DNA of 34,873 nt from JAHCHG01 sp041745765. Its GTDB lineage: Bacteria > Acidobacteriota > Blastocatellia > Pyrinomonadales > Pyrinomonadaceae. Positions 6,827 to 14,858 of this stretch are shown here, piece after piece; within the stretch, counting starts at the first letter, position 1, and each line of letters opens with the position of its first letter. The stretch lies in the NCBI GenBank assembly GCA_041745765.1, contig JBGTIH010000120.1, positions 1-34,873 of the forward strand, in the 5' to 3' direction. The translations under genes and the position numbers were made by a program. The notes beneath the pieces were generated by a model. The model was given only the letters and a program-made list of their open reading frames with translations, was not told the DNA's origin and made no database searches.

Positions 6827-8896
6827 TTATGCCGCTTTATCAGGCTGTTTTTTTATAAGTTTCAAAAGGTCTTCAAATTGCACGGGTTTGACAAGATGAT
6901 AATTAAAGCCGGATTTGATCGAGCGTTGGCGGTCTTCTTCCTGTCCCCAGCCGGACACCGAAACGAGTAAGGCTTCGGGCAGAAGTTTTCTCAGATGTCC
7001 GGCGAGTTCGTAGCCGTTCATTTCCGGCAGACCAATGTCGCACAGACAAACTTCCGGCAGAAATTCTCTGGCGATTTCCAAGGCGGTTTCGCCGTCAAAC
7101 GCGGTGCGGGTCGCGTAGCCTTCCATTGAAAGAAGAATTTCCATCATTTCCACCGCATCGCTGTTATCGTCAACGACCAAAATCCGGCGCAATTGGCTTA
7201 GGAGCGGAGATTTTTCCTGAGTTTGATTTTCCGGCATTTTCATCTGTGCCTTCTGGAGAATATCGTCTTCGGAATGCGGAATCGCCGCAATTTCTGCCGA
7301 TTGTTCGGCGGCAAGCGGCAGACGCACGACAAATTCGCTGCCTTTTCCATTGCCTTCGCTAAATGCCTCGATGCTGCCGCCGTGCATTTCGACTAATTTT
7401 TCGACGACGCTCAAACCGATGCCGAGTCCGCCGCGCGCCTGTTCGTAAGGCGTTTCGATCTGACCGAACATATCGAAAATCTTTTCGAGCATATCAGGTT
7501 CGATGCCCAAACCCGTATCTTTAATGCTGATGACGGCATTGCCGTTTTCCGTATTTGCCTTGAGCGAAATTTTTCCGCCCTGATCGCTGTATTTGGCGGC
7601 GTTATTTAAAATGTTGAGAAAAATCTGCGTCGTCCGCGTCAGATCGGCGTTGATGAAAATCGGTTTTTCCGGCAGAGAAATGGTCAATTCATTTTCCGAT
7701 TCGTCAATCAATCCCTGACTTGTTTCCAGAGCCATTTCAATCGCGGTTTTCAGTTCGAAGCGTTCGAGCCGGAGTTTGATTTTGCCCTGCGTGATGCGCG
7801 AAATATCGAGCAAATCATCAACCAGATGGACGATTTGATTGGTTTGCCGCTCGAGTATTTCCAGCGTTTCCTCGAATTTTGCTTTGTCGTTCCTAATATT
7901 GCGGATAACTTCCAGACCGGAGCGAATCGGCGCGAGCGGATTGCGGAGCTCGTGCGCCAGCGTCGCTAAAAATTCATCCTTGCGGCGGTCGGCATCGCGC
8001 AGGGCTTCTTCCATTTGACGGCGTTCGGTAACATTTGTAAAAACAAGCGCGACCTTTCGGCTTGTTTCATCGCCGACCCGCGAAGCATACACATCAAACC
8101 AGCGGTTCAAGGGTTCGGAATTATCCTCAAAACGAATTGATTCACCTGTCAAAGCAACTTTACCATAGATTTCAACCCATTTCTTTTCGAGATTCGGCAC
8201 GAGTTCAAGCGCGGTTTTGCCATCTGCGTTCTGAAGTCCGGTCAATTCCTTAAACACCGGATTGTATTCGATAAAACGATAGTCATACGGCTGGCCTTCG
8301 TCGTCAAATAACAGTTCAATCGTGCAAAATCCTTCGTCAATCGAGTTGAACAAAGTTCGATATTGCTCTTCCGAATGGCGCAGAATTTCTTCCATTTCCT
8401 GACGTTCGGTAATGTCGCGGGTTGTTCCGACAACGAGTTCAACCGCGCCGTCCGCGCCGCAAAACGGGCTGAAAATATACTCGTAATAGCCGGCAATTCC
8501 AGTCGGGCTGATATATGGCGTTTCATCAGTTACGATCTGCTTCGTGTCAAAAACTTGCTGAATCTGATTGTGTAAGCGTCTCGCTAAATCAGCCGGATAT
8601 TCGAGGTCGAAAAAGTTTTTACCGATTGCCTGTTCGAACTTCAATCCCCAGAGGTTTAATAGAGCTTGATTAACAAAAACAAAACGACCTTCCCTATCAA
8701 AAGTGTAAGCAAAATCTTTGGCAGACGAAAGAATAGCGTCAAAATAACGCGTTTGTTCAGATAACTGACGTTTGAGTTCAGCGATTTCAAATTTTTTGTC
8801 ATCGCTGTCATTTTTGTCTGCATTCGTAAAAGAATTTTCCGGCGCGACTTCAGAGCCGGGAAATTCTTGAAGTTTTTCAGTAGCCTGATTACTCAT
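6827..8896 (-). CDS. Soluble hybrid histidine kinase (PAS-PAS-HisKA-HATPase-REC)
   Basis: The 689-residue protein has no membrane segment. In order: a charged leader (1-45) ending in a short coiled coil, PAS domains at about 48-165 and 172-290 (each ending in the D-I/V-T-E-R-x-x-M-E-E linker), and HisKA with phospho-histidine H315 in TLAHELRNPL. The HATPase follows at about 410-528 (N box NILNNAAKYS, G1 DTGLGI, G2 GGLGIGLSV), then a Gln-rich linker, and a C-terminal receiver (570-685) with acidic pair D576-D577, phospho-acceptor D620 (LCDIGLP) and K670. All catalytic residues are present. No DNA-binding output domain is attached and no separate response regulator is next to it, so phosphate must pass to a distant partner or the receiver acts by interaction. 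The signal sensed is cytoplasmic and unknown. Confidence 0.92.
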   Translation of the reverse strand: MSNQATEKLQEFPGSEVAPENSFTNADKNDSDDKKFEIAELKRQLSEQTRYFDAILSSAKDFAYTFDREGRFVFVNQALLNLWGLKFEQAIGKNFFDLEYPADLARRLHNQIQQVFDTKQIVTDETPYISPTGIAGYYEYIFSPFCGADGAVELVVGTTRDITERQEMEEILRHSEEQYRTLFNSIDEGFCTIELLFDDEGQPYDYRFIEYNPVFKELTGLQNADGKTALELVPNLEKKWVEIYGKVALTGESIRFEDNSEPLNRWFDVYASRVGDETSRKVALVFTNVTERRQMEEALRDADRRKDEFLATLAHELRNPLAPIRSGLEVIRNIRNDKAKFEETLEILERQTNQIVHLVDDLLDISRITQGKIKLRLERFELKTAIEMALETSQGLIDESENELTISLPEKPIFINADLTRTTQIFLNILNNAAKYSDQGGKISLKANTENGNAVISIKDTGLGIEPDMLEKIFDMFGQIETPYEQARGGLGIGLSVVEKLVEMHGGSIEAFSEGNGKGSEFVVRLPLAAEQSAEIAAIPHSEDDILQKAQMKMPENQTQEKSPLLSQLRRILVVDDNSDAVEMMEILLSMEGYATRTAFDGETALEIAREFLPEVCLCDIGLPEMNGYELAGHLRKLLPEALLVSVSGWGQEEDRQRSIKSGFNYHLVKPVQFEDLLKLIKKQPDKAA

Positions 8897-9098
8897 TTGT
8901 AATTTACTTAGGGAAGAGTTTCTTCAATATTTCTAAATTAATTGTCATTATAGAACATTTTTATCGCTTTATGCGATTAAATTACCAACCTTTTGTGGGA
9001 ATAATTTGGAGTGTTTTTTTTGACTTTTTTTGACCGAATTTCTTTTATCACAAAAACAGCACGGCAGACAAAACGAAGAAAAAAATGAATTTGTTGGA

Positions 9099-9998
9099 TT
9101 ACTTTTCCACCTTAAACCATCTTTCGGTCATATCGCACCAGATTGCTAAACCGCGCCACGTGCCGAACTTGCTGTAGAATTCGATAATTTTCTTGTCGTC
9201 GCAGACTTTTTCATTGTGATGTTTTTTGTAGAATTGCGCTCTGAGCCACGAATCAAGTGCGAGTCCGTCATAGCGTCCGACGAGTTTCAAGAGATTTTCC
9301 GCCGCATAATCGCCGACTCCTTTGATTTTTTTCATTTCTTTTTTTAACTCAACAGACGGTAAGTCCGTGTCGAGCCAGCTTTCCGGATTTACTTTTCCGG
9401 CGGCGACCGCTTCGGCTAATTCGGCAAAATACGGAGAGCGATAACCGGCGCGGATTTCGTCGCGGTAAAATTCCGGCGATTGATCTGCCATCACTTGCGC
9501 GGACGGAAATGATTTTTTGCCGTTTTTATTTGGAATTCCCAGTTTTTCAACCAGATTTCTGGTCATATTTTTCGTGAAACTCCACGAACAATTAGTTGTG
9601 CAGATCGTTTTGACCAAATCCTCAAAAACTGTCGGTGAGCGAACTAATCTCCCGGCATTTGCGGTTGCAATCCATTTCAGGGCTTTTTGTTTTTCGGTGA
9701 GTTTGTAAAATTCGCTCAAATCTTCGTCCAGCCGCAAAATATGTTTGATTTCGCGCAGTATTTTTTTTTCAAAATTCGGTTTGATGTCAGCCGATTCGAG
9801 ATTAATTTTAAGTTTCCCGTTTTCTTCGGAAACTACTGTATAATTCGGGTTTTTACCATTTTCATCAGTGAAAACATAACTCAAAGTCCAATTGTATTCA
9901 TTAATTTCAAACGGCAGAAGTTCACTCCAACCGTGACTGTAAATTGTGTGGCGATAGCTGAAATTTTCAGGAGTTTCGAGATAAATAATTTTTGTCAT
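9099..9998 (-). CDS. HhH-GPD family DNA glycosylase, probably monofunctional
   Basis: The 299-residue protein has an N-terminal beta-rich domain (about 1-90) and an all-helical HhH-GPD domain, the layout of AlkA/OGG1-type base-excision enzymes. The helix-hairpin-helix reads KIKGVGDYAAENLL (223-238), and the catalytic aspartate is D249 in GLALDSWL. In endonuclease III and OGG1 a lysine follows GVG by one residue; here the residue is Tyr231, as in Mig/MBD4-like monofunctional glycosylases, so AP-lyase activity is unlikely. There is no C-terminal four-cysteine iron-sulfur loop. It should remove damaged (for example alkylated) bases from DNA; the exact lesion is not predictable. It is a stand-alone gene divergent from the DUF1800 gene. 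No clear SD precedes the ATG. Confidence 0.85.
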   Translation of the reverse strand: MTKIIYLETPENFSYRHTIYSHGWSELLPFEINEYNWTLSYVFTDENGKNPNYTVVSEENGKLKINLESADIKPNFEKKILREIKHILRLDEDLSEFYKLTEKQKALKWIATANAGRLVRSPTVFEDLVKTICTTNCSWSFTKNMTRNLVEKLGIPNKNGKKSFPSAQVMADQSPEFYRDEIRAGYRSPYFAELAEAVAAGKVNPESWLDTDLPSVELKKEMKKIKGVGDYAAENLLKLVGRYDGLALDSWLRAQFYKKHHNEKVCDDKKIIEFYSKFGTWRGLAIWCDMTERWFKVEK

Positions 9999-10059
9999 AT
10001 AATGTTTTTTTATGTTTCTTTACATTTTTTAAGACCAAACAAAAATACTCCGCGTCTAA

Positions 10060-10149
10060 TAGTGCTAAAGACATATTTTGATCTTTTTAGCACTAAATTT
10101 CAAAAGACAAAAAAATTAACTTGTATTTCTGAATCAGAAAAATACAAAC
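10060..10149 (+). promoter_or_regulatory. Two inverted repeats in the DUF1800 leader
   Basis: TAGTGCTAAA (10060-10069) is matched by TTTAGCACTA (10086-10095). About 30 bases on, TTGTATTTCTGA near 10121-10132 is matched, with a two-base bulge, by TCAGAAAAATACAA. Both lie in the 254-base gap between divergent genes and may be operators or leader-RNA hairpins. No T-run follows either, so they are not simple terminators. Confidence 0.4.
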
Positions 10150-10252
10150 TTATGTATAGCAATGATTATCAAGTTGTTTCTTCTTTAGAAAAGGTAAATA
10201 AAAAGAAAAAGTTAAATAAAATAAGACGGTTGAAAAACCGGGAGGAAAGGAT

Positions 10253-12463
10253 ATGGGAAGCAGAAAATCGCGCTTGTTTTGGCAAGTTTTCAGCGTATTT
10301 ATTTTGACAATTCTGTTTGTGTTTCCGGCTTTCGCGCAAGAGGATTCAAATCCGAATTCGCCAATACCGATTTTGATCAGCCAAGATAATTCAATTGATG
10401 CTTTGACTGAATTAGGCGGAGATTTAAGTAAAAATTCCCGTCAAGTGCAAGCGAAATCTTTTCGGCTTGATGCCAAGATAAATTTATTCGTTACGAATAT
10501 CGAACTATTGTCCGGTGAAGGAGCTAATGCTTTTCGGATTTACGCCGAAGACGGCAAAGGGAGATTATATCGTTTTCCGGTGTTGGATATGCAGCCTGTC
10601 AAAGGACAGGAATGGATTTATTCTCTGACGGTTTTATTAAAAGACGAAATCGGGTTTTGGGAACGACCTGAAGAAAACGGCGAGATTTTTCTGCGTTTAA
10701 CGTGGCGCGGTCTGTCGAGCAATATTGTCAAATTAAGCCTGGGCAGAACCGGAGCGGAAACAAAAAAATACTCAAATGAAACGCCGAAACCTTTTAGAGA
10801 TTATGCTGAAAAACCCGAAAATACGGAAATCCCGACCAATGAATATGTCGGTTACAGATATTCCGGCGATAGAATCAGATTTTTGGAACAAGCGACTTTC
10901 GGACCGACCGATGCTTTAGATCAAAGAATCCGGCGAATCGGACTAAGAATCTGGTTAGCGGAACAATTTGAGGCGCAATATCCGGGCGTTGCTAATCCTT
11001 ATCCGAATTTACCTTTGAAATCGAGTGATCAAAACAATGAAACATTAGGCTGCGGAATGTTTCCGGCGGGAACACCGGAACGAAGAATCTGCAATCGCGA
11101 TTTTTATACTCAATATTTGGTGCAAAACTGGTTTTTCAGAGAAGCCTTTTACGGCGAACCGCAATTAAAACACCGCGTTGCGTGGGCTTTGAGTCAGGTT
11201 TGGGTAGTTTCCGGTGTTGATACACAGCAAGCGAGCCACATTGTCGAATATCATAAGGTTTTATCAAAAAACGCTTTTGGCAACTATCGGGATTTGATGT
11301 ATGAAATGACATTAAATCCGGCGATGGGAAATTATCTCGATATGGTGCGAAGCACACGAAATAATCCGAATGAAAATTTTGCACGCGAGATTTTGCAGCT
11401 TTTTTCCATCGGGTTATTTATGTTGAATCAAGACGGAACGCTTCAGCTTGATGCAAATAATCAGCCGATTCCGACGTATGATCAAAATACCGTAAATAAT
11501 TTTACAAAAGTATTTACCGGTTGGGGTTTCTGTAACAACGGCACCAATCCGGCGTGTCCGAGCGCAGTTGCGGGGACTGTCAATTACAAAGACCCGATGC
11601 TTCTCAATCAAAATGCACACGATATTACGGCAAAAACTTTACTGAACTATCCGAACGCGGTCAATCAGAATATTCCCGCCGGACAAAACGGGATGAACGA
11701 TTTGAATCAGGCGTTAGACAATATCTTTTATCATCCAAATGTTGCGCCGTTTGTAAGCCGTCTTTTGATACAGCAACTCGTTACGAGCGATCCGACTCCG
11801 GCTTATGTCGGGCGCGTCGCGGCGAAATTTAACAACAACGGTTTCGGCGTGCGCGGCGATTTGAAAGAAGTTGTCAGAGCAATTCTGCTCGATCCGGAAG
11901 CGCGCGGCGATATAAAAACCGACCCGAATTACGGCAAACTGCGTGAGCCTGTTTTGTTTGCAACCAACATCTGGCGGCAGTTTAATGTGCGTTCGGCGAA
12001 TTTGTCCGCGCAGAGCGACGGAGTTGTTTCGGGCGTTCCAACAAATATGGGACAAAATCCGTTTTATGCGCCGACGGTTTTCAATTACTATTCGCCGGAT
12101 TATGTAATTCCGGGAACGGCTTTAAATGGTCCCGAATTCGGTTTGATGACGACCGGAACGGCGATTGCCCGCGCAAATGTCGGAACAACTCTCGTATTTG
12201 CACAGATTAATGTCGGTCAAGATGCGCCAAACGGAACTAAAATTGATTTGAACGAAATGACGCAGATTGCCCAGAACGATCCGACCGGAAACGAGCTTTT
12301 AAATCGTTTGAACACGAAATTGATGCACGGGACTATGCCCGCAGATATGCGAAATACGATTTTGACGGCTGTTCTGGCAGTTCCGGCAAATTCTCCGCTG
12401 CTTCGCGCTCAACAGGCAATTCATTTAATTGTGACTTCGTCGCAATATCAGGTGCAGAGGTAA
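10253..12463 (+). CDS. Secreted DUF1800 protein
   Basis: The 736-residue protein has a signal peptide (residues 1-28, ending PAFAQ), an N-terminal extension of about 170 residues with beta character, and a DUF1800 domain from about residue 205 to the end. It starts with RFLEQATFGPTD and includes QLKHRVAWALSQ, FAREILQLFSIGL and the TGWGF and REPVLFA segments typical of the family. DUF1800 proteins are exported, occur in Acidobacteriota, Planctomycetota and Bacteroidota, and are nearly always next to a DUF1501 gene; their activity is not established. The next gene, five bases downstream, is that partner. GGAGGAAAGG directly upstream supports the ATG. A frame starting at 10152 overlaps this start but is probably chance. 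Confidence 0.92.
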   Translation: MGSRKSRLFWQVFSVFILTILFVFPAFAQEDSNPNSPIPILISQDNSIDALTELGGDLSKNSRQVQAKSFRLDAKINLFVTNIELLSGEGANAFRIYAEDGKGRLYRFPVLDMQPVKGQEWIYSLTVLLKDEIGFWERPEENGEIFLRLTWRGLSSNIVKLSLGRTGAETKKYSNETPKPFRDYAEKPENTEIPTNEYVGYRYSGDRIRFLEQATFGPTDALDQRIRRIGLRIWLAEQFEAQYPGVANPYPNLPLKSSDQNNETLGCGMFPAGTPERRICNRDFYTQYLVQNWFFREAFYGEPQLKHRVAWALSQVWVVSGVDTQQASHIVEYHKVLSKNAFGNYRDLMYEMTLNPAMGNYLDMVRSTRNNPNENFAREILQLFSIGLFMLNQDGTLQLDANNQPIPTYDQNTVNNFTKVFTGWGFCNNGTNPACPSAVAGTVNYKDPMLLNQNAHDITAKTLLNYPNAVNQNIPAGQNGMNDLNQALDNIFYHPNVAPFVSRLLIQQLVTSDPTPAYVGRVAAKFNNNGFGVRGDLKEVVRAILLDPEARGDIKTDPNYGKLREPVLFATNIWRQFNVRSANLSAQSDGVVSGVPTNMGQNPFYAPTVFNYYSPDYVIPGTALNGPEFGLMTTGTAIARANVGTTLVFAQINVGQDAPNGTKIDLNEMTQIAQNDPTGNELLNRLNTKLMHGTMPADMRNTILTAVLAVPANSPLLRAQQAIHLIVTSSQYQVQR

Positions 12464-12468
12464 AAAAT

Positions 12469-13953
12469 ATGAAAGAATCAAGACGAGAATTTATCAAAAA
12501 ATCAACTTGCGCTCTGGGTATGGCGGCGTTGGCAACGCAGTTTGAGCATTTCGGTTTGATGAGTGCGTTGGCACAGAAAGTTGATGATAATCAACCCCAA
12601 GGAAATACCGAAGGCGGCGGTTATAAGGCTTTGGTCTGCATCTTTTTCGCCGGCGGAAATGACGGAAACAATACGGTTATTCCGAATCACAATGATGCTT
12701 CAATCAGCAATTATGCGGCTTATAATGCAGCGCGAACAACGCAGGGTCTGTCTTTGGCTCAGGGAACGCTTCTGCCGATTGCCGTTCCGCGGATAGGAAA
12801 TTTAAGCTACGGACTTCATCCGAGTTTAGGAACGGTAACGGGCGGAATAAACAACGGAATTCACGAACTCTGGGCGCAGGGGAAAATGGCAATTGTTTCG
12901 AATGTCGGAACTCTGGTTGCGCCGATGACAAAAACTCAGTATCAAACTAATTCAGTGCCGAAGCCTTTTCAATTATTTTCACATTCCGATCAGGTTTATC
13001 AATTTCATAGTGGTCGTTCGGATGCGACTTCCTATACGGGTTGGGGCGGCAGAACTTCCGACAAAATGACTTCCGGAAGTAATCCGAACGGGTTGCTTCC
13101 GATGATTACTTCAATCAGCGGCGCACAGCTTTTCACCGCCGGACAGACGACCTTGCCGCTGGCGATTGCCAATTCAGCAACGCCTCTGAATCAGGTTTTG
13201 AATCCGATCGGTTATGACAGCAATCCGATCAATGTGGCGCGGTTGAATGCGTTTAATCAGTTGAGAACACAAGGGTTAGATGCTAATTATGTAGCTGCGG
13301 CAAGCGCGATTACTGATCAAGCGATGCAGTCAAATGCGGCTTTGTCAACTTTTCAGGAAACAACCGTTCCGTTTCCAAATACGAATCTCGGTAGACAGTT
13401 AAGGCAAATTGCGCGTCTTATCAAAAAGCGTGGTGATTTGAATATCAATAGACAGATTTTTTATTGTCAGATCGGCGGTTTTGATACACATAATAATCAA
13501 TTGCTCGGACAGGCTAATTTGCTTTCGCAATTTGGACAGGCAGTTCGATCATTTTATGAAGAAATGGTTGTGCAAGGCGTTTCAAATGATGTGACAACAT
13601 TTACGATGACTGATTTTTCACGGACGATGAATCCGGCAGGTTCCGGCGGTTCAGTCGGCAGCGATCACGCTTGGGGCAATTCTATGTTTGTCCTCGGCGG
13701 TTCGGTCCTCGGCGGCGATTTCTACGGGCTAAACACCTCCAACGGAACGCCTTACCCGACACTTGTCTTTAACGGTCCCGACGATGCCGACAGCGGAAGT
13801 GGCGCACGCGGACGCTGGATTCCGACGACTTCGGTCGAACAATATGCGGCGACTCTGGCACGTTGGTACGGTTTGCCGCCAAACGATCTGCCAATTGTTT
13901 TTCCGAATATCTCGAATTTCAGTAATACGAATCTCGGCTTTATGCAAAGCTGA
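12469..13953 (+). CDS. DUF1501 protein with Tat signal
   Basis: The 494-residue protein starts with a twin-arginine signal (SRREFIKKSTCALGMAALA), so it should be exported folded through Tat. The DUF1501 domain follows, related to the alkaline phosphatase/sulfatase fold: AGGNDGNNTVIP (62-73), FSHSDQVYQFHSG, GGFDTHNNQL and SDHAWGN. These His/Asp-containing stretches are the expected metal-site regions. It lies five bases behind the DUF1800 gene with AGAGG as ribosome binding site, so the two form an operon. The pair is proposed to act together in the periplasm or on the cell surface, but no substrate is known. The stop codon is inside a 14-bp hairpin. Confidence 0.93.
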   Translation: MKESRREFIKKSTCALGMAALATQFEHFGLMSALAQKVDDNQPQGNTEGGGYKALVCIFFAGGNDGNNTVIPNHNDASISNYAAYNAARTTQGLSLAQGTLLPIAVPRIGNLSYGLHPSLGTVTGGINNGIHELWAQGKMAIVSNVGTLVAPMTKTQYQTNSVPKPFQLFSHSDQVYQFHSGRSDATSYTGWGGRTSDKMTSGSNPNGLLPMITSISGAQLFTAGQTTLPLAIANSATPLNQVLNPIGYDSNPINVARLNAFNQLRTQGLDANYVAAASAITDQAMQSNAALSTFQETTVPFPNTNLGRQLRQIARLIKKRGDLNINRQIFYCQIGGFDTHNNQLLGQANLLSQFGQAVRSFYEEMVVQGVSNDVTTFTMTDFSRTMNPAGSGGSVGSDHAWGNSMFVLGGSVLGGDFYGLNTSNGTPYPTLVFNGPDDADSGSGARGRWIPTTSVEQYAATLARWYGLPPNDLPIVFPNISNFSNTNLGFMQS

Positions 13954-14011
13954 GATTCGGGGTCAGATTTTATAAGGAGCAAGGAGAAACACACTCTCCT
14001 TGCTCTTTTTT
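13928..14011 (+). terminator. Stop-codon hairpin plus terminator of the DUF1800/DUF1501 operon
   Basis: Two helices follow each other. The first, CGAATCTCGGCTTT (13928-13941) with AAAGCTGAGATTCG (13946-13959), contains the TGA stop (13951-13953) and has no T-run directly after it. The second, GAGCAAGGAGA (13977-13987) with TCTCCTTGCTC (13995-14005), is perfect and followed by TTTTTT, a textbook rho-independent terminator. Confidence 0.92.
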
Positions 14012-14048
14012 CATTTTGAATTTATGTTACATAAACAAATTTGAATTC

Positions 14049-14091
14049 TTGACACTTGTCGGTTTGGAAAACTACACTTGTAACATTACAA
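14049..14091 (+). promoter_or_regulatory. pgsA promoter with a palindrome near the start site
   Basis: TTGACA (14049-14054) is followed after 18 bases by TACACT (14073-14078). Directly after it, TTGTAA-CA-TTACAA (14078-14091) is a perfect inverted repeat placed where transcription should start, a position suitable for a repressor. Confidence 0.5.
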
Positions 14092-14109
14092 ATGCAGTAA
14101 AACAAAGCC

Positions 14110-14823
14110 GTGAACCTGCCTAATTATCTAACATTAACGCGCATTATAATCGTCCCGCTCCTGGTGGTAGTTTTGCTGACTCCGGTTTCCGAAAAATGGT
14201 TCGGAATACAGGGTTATGTGCTTGCCATTGTTATATTTCTCATCGCATCATTTACAGATATTTTGGATGGACATCTGGCGCGGGCGCGAAATCAGGTTTC
14301 AAAATTGGGAACTTTGCTTGATCCGATTGCCGATAAACTTCTGGTTTCGGCGGCTTTGATCGTTTTAGTTGAAAAGCATCTGGCACCGGCTTGGACGGTT
14401 GTCATAATTCTTGGCAGAGAATTTATCATTACTGGCTTGCGTTCGGTGGCGGCAGCCGAAGGAATTATAATTTCTGCACAGAAAATCGGAAAAATAAAGA
14501 TGTGGGCGCAATGCGTAGCGATTGTTGCGCTGCTCGTAGCGGCGGCGACGGGCGATCCGCCGGTTTCCAATTTCGGTTGGGTTTTTCCTTCTTTGCGATT
14601 TTGGGAAGTTGCCGAAGTTCAAGTGGCTTTCACCAATCTTTTATCACTTTCGTTGACATCAAATGATTGGAAAGTTTTCGGTTATCTGGTCGGTCGCGGT
14701 GCGCTTTGGGTTGCGGTAATTACGGCTTGTTGGTCAATGTATGATTATTTCAAATTCTTTTTCAACGAAAATAAACGTCGAAAAACCGAAGCCGCATTGT
14801 CTGAAGCAAAAACCGTTGAGTAG
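14110..14823 (+). CDS. pgsA: CDP-diacylglycerol-glycerol-3-phosphate 3-phosphatidyltransferase
   Basis: The 237-residue integral membrane enzyme makes phosphatidylglycerophosphate from CDP-diacylglycerol and glycerol-3-phosphate, the committed step to phosphatidylglycerol and cardiolipin. The CDP-alcohol phosphotransferase signature D-G-x2-A-R-x8-G-x3-D-x3-D is intact: D53-G-H-L-A-R, then G-T-L-L-D-P-I-A-D with both final aspartates. Start LPNYLTLTRI is also typical. The length is slightly above the usual ~180-200 because of an extra loop in the last third (about 150-180) and a charged tail. The GTG start has no strong SD, but the conserved N-terminus fixes it. It has its own promoter and converges on the histidine kinase gene with only 35 bases between. 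Confidence 0.93.
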   Translation: MNLPNYLTLTRIIIVPLLVVVLLTPVSEKWFGIQGYVLAIVIFLIASFTDILDGHLARARNQVSKLGTLLDPIADKLLVSAALIVLVEKHLAPAWTVVIILGREFIITGLRSVAAAEGIIISAQKIGKIKMWAQCVAIVALLVAAATGDPPVSNFGWVFPSLRFWEVAEVQVAFTNLLSLSLTSNDWKVFGYLVGRGALWVAVITACWSMYDYFKFFFNENKRRKTEAALSEAKTVE

Positions 14824-14858
14824 AACTTTCCAGCTAATCCGGACAATTTTTTGAATTT

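Noticed and set aside
10152..10307. 51-codon frame rich in Lys/Arg that overlaps the start of the DUF1800 gene in another frame
   Set aside because: No convincing ribosome binding site, and its second half is simply the signal-peptide DNA of DUF1800 read out of frame.
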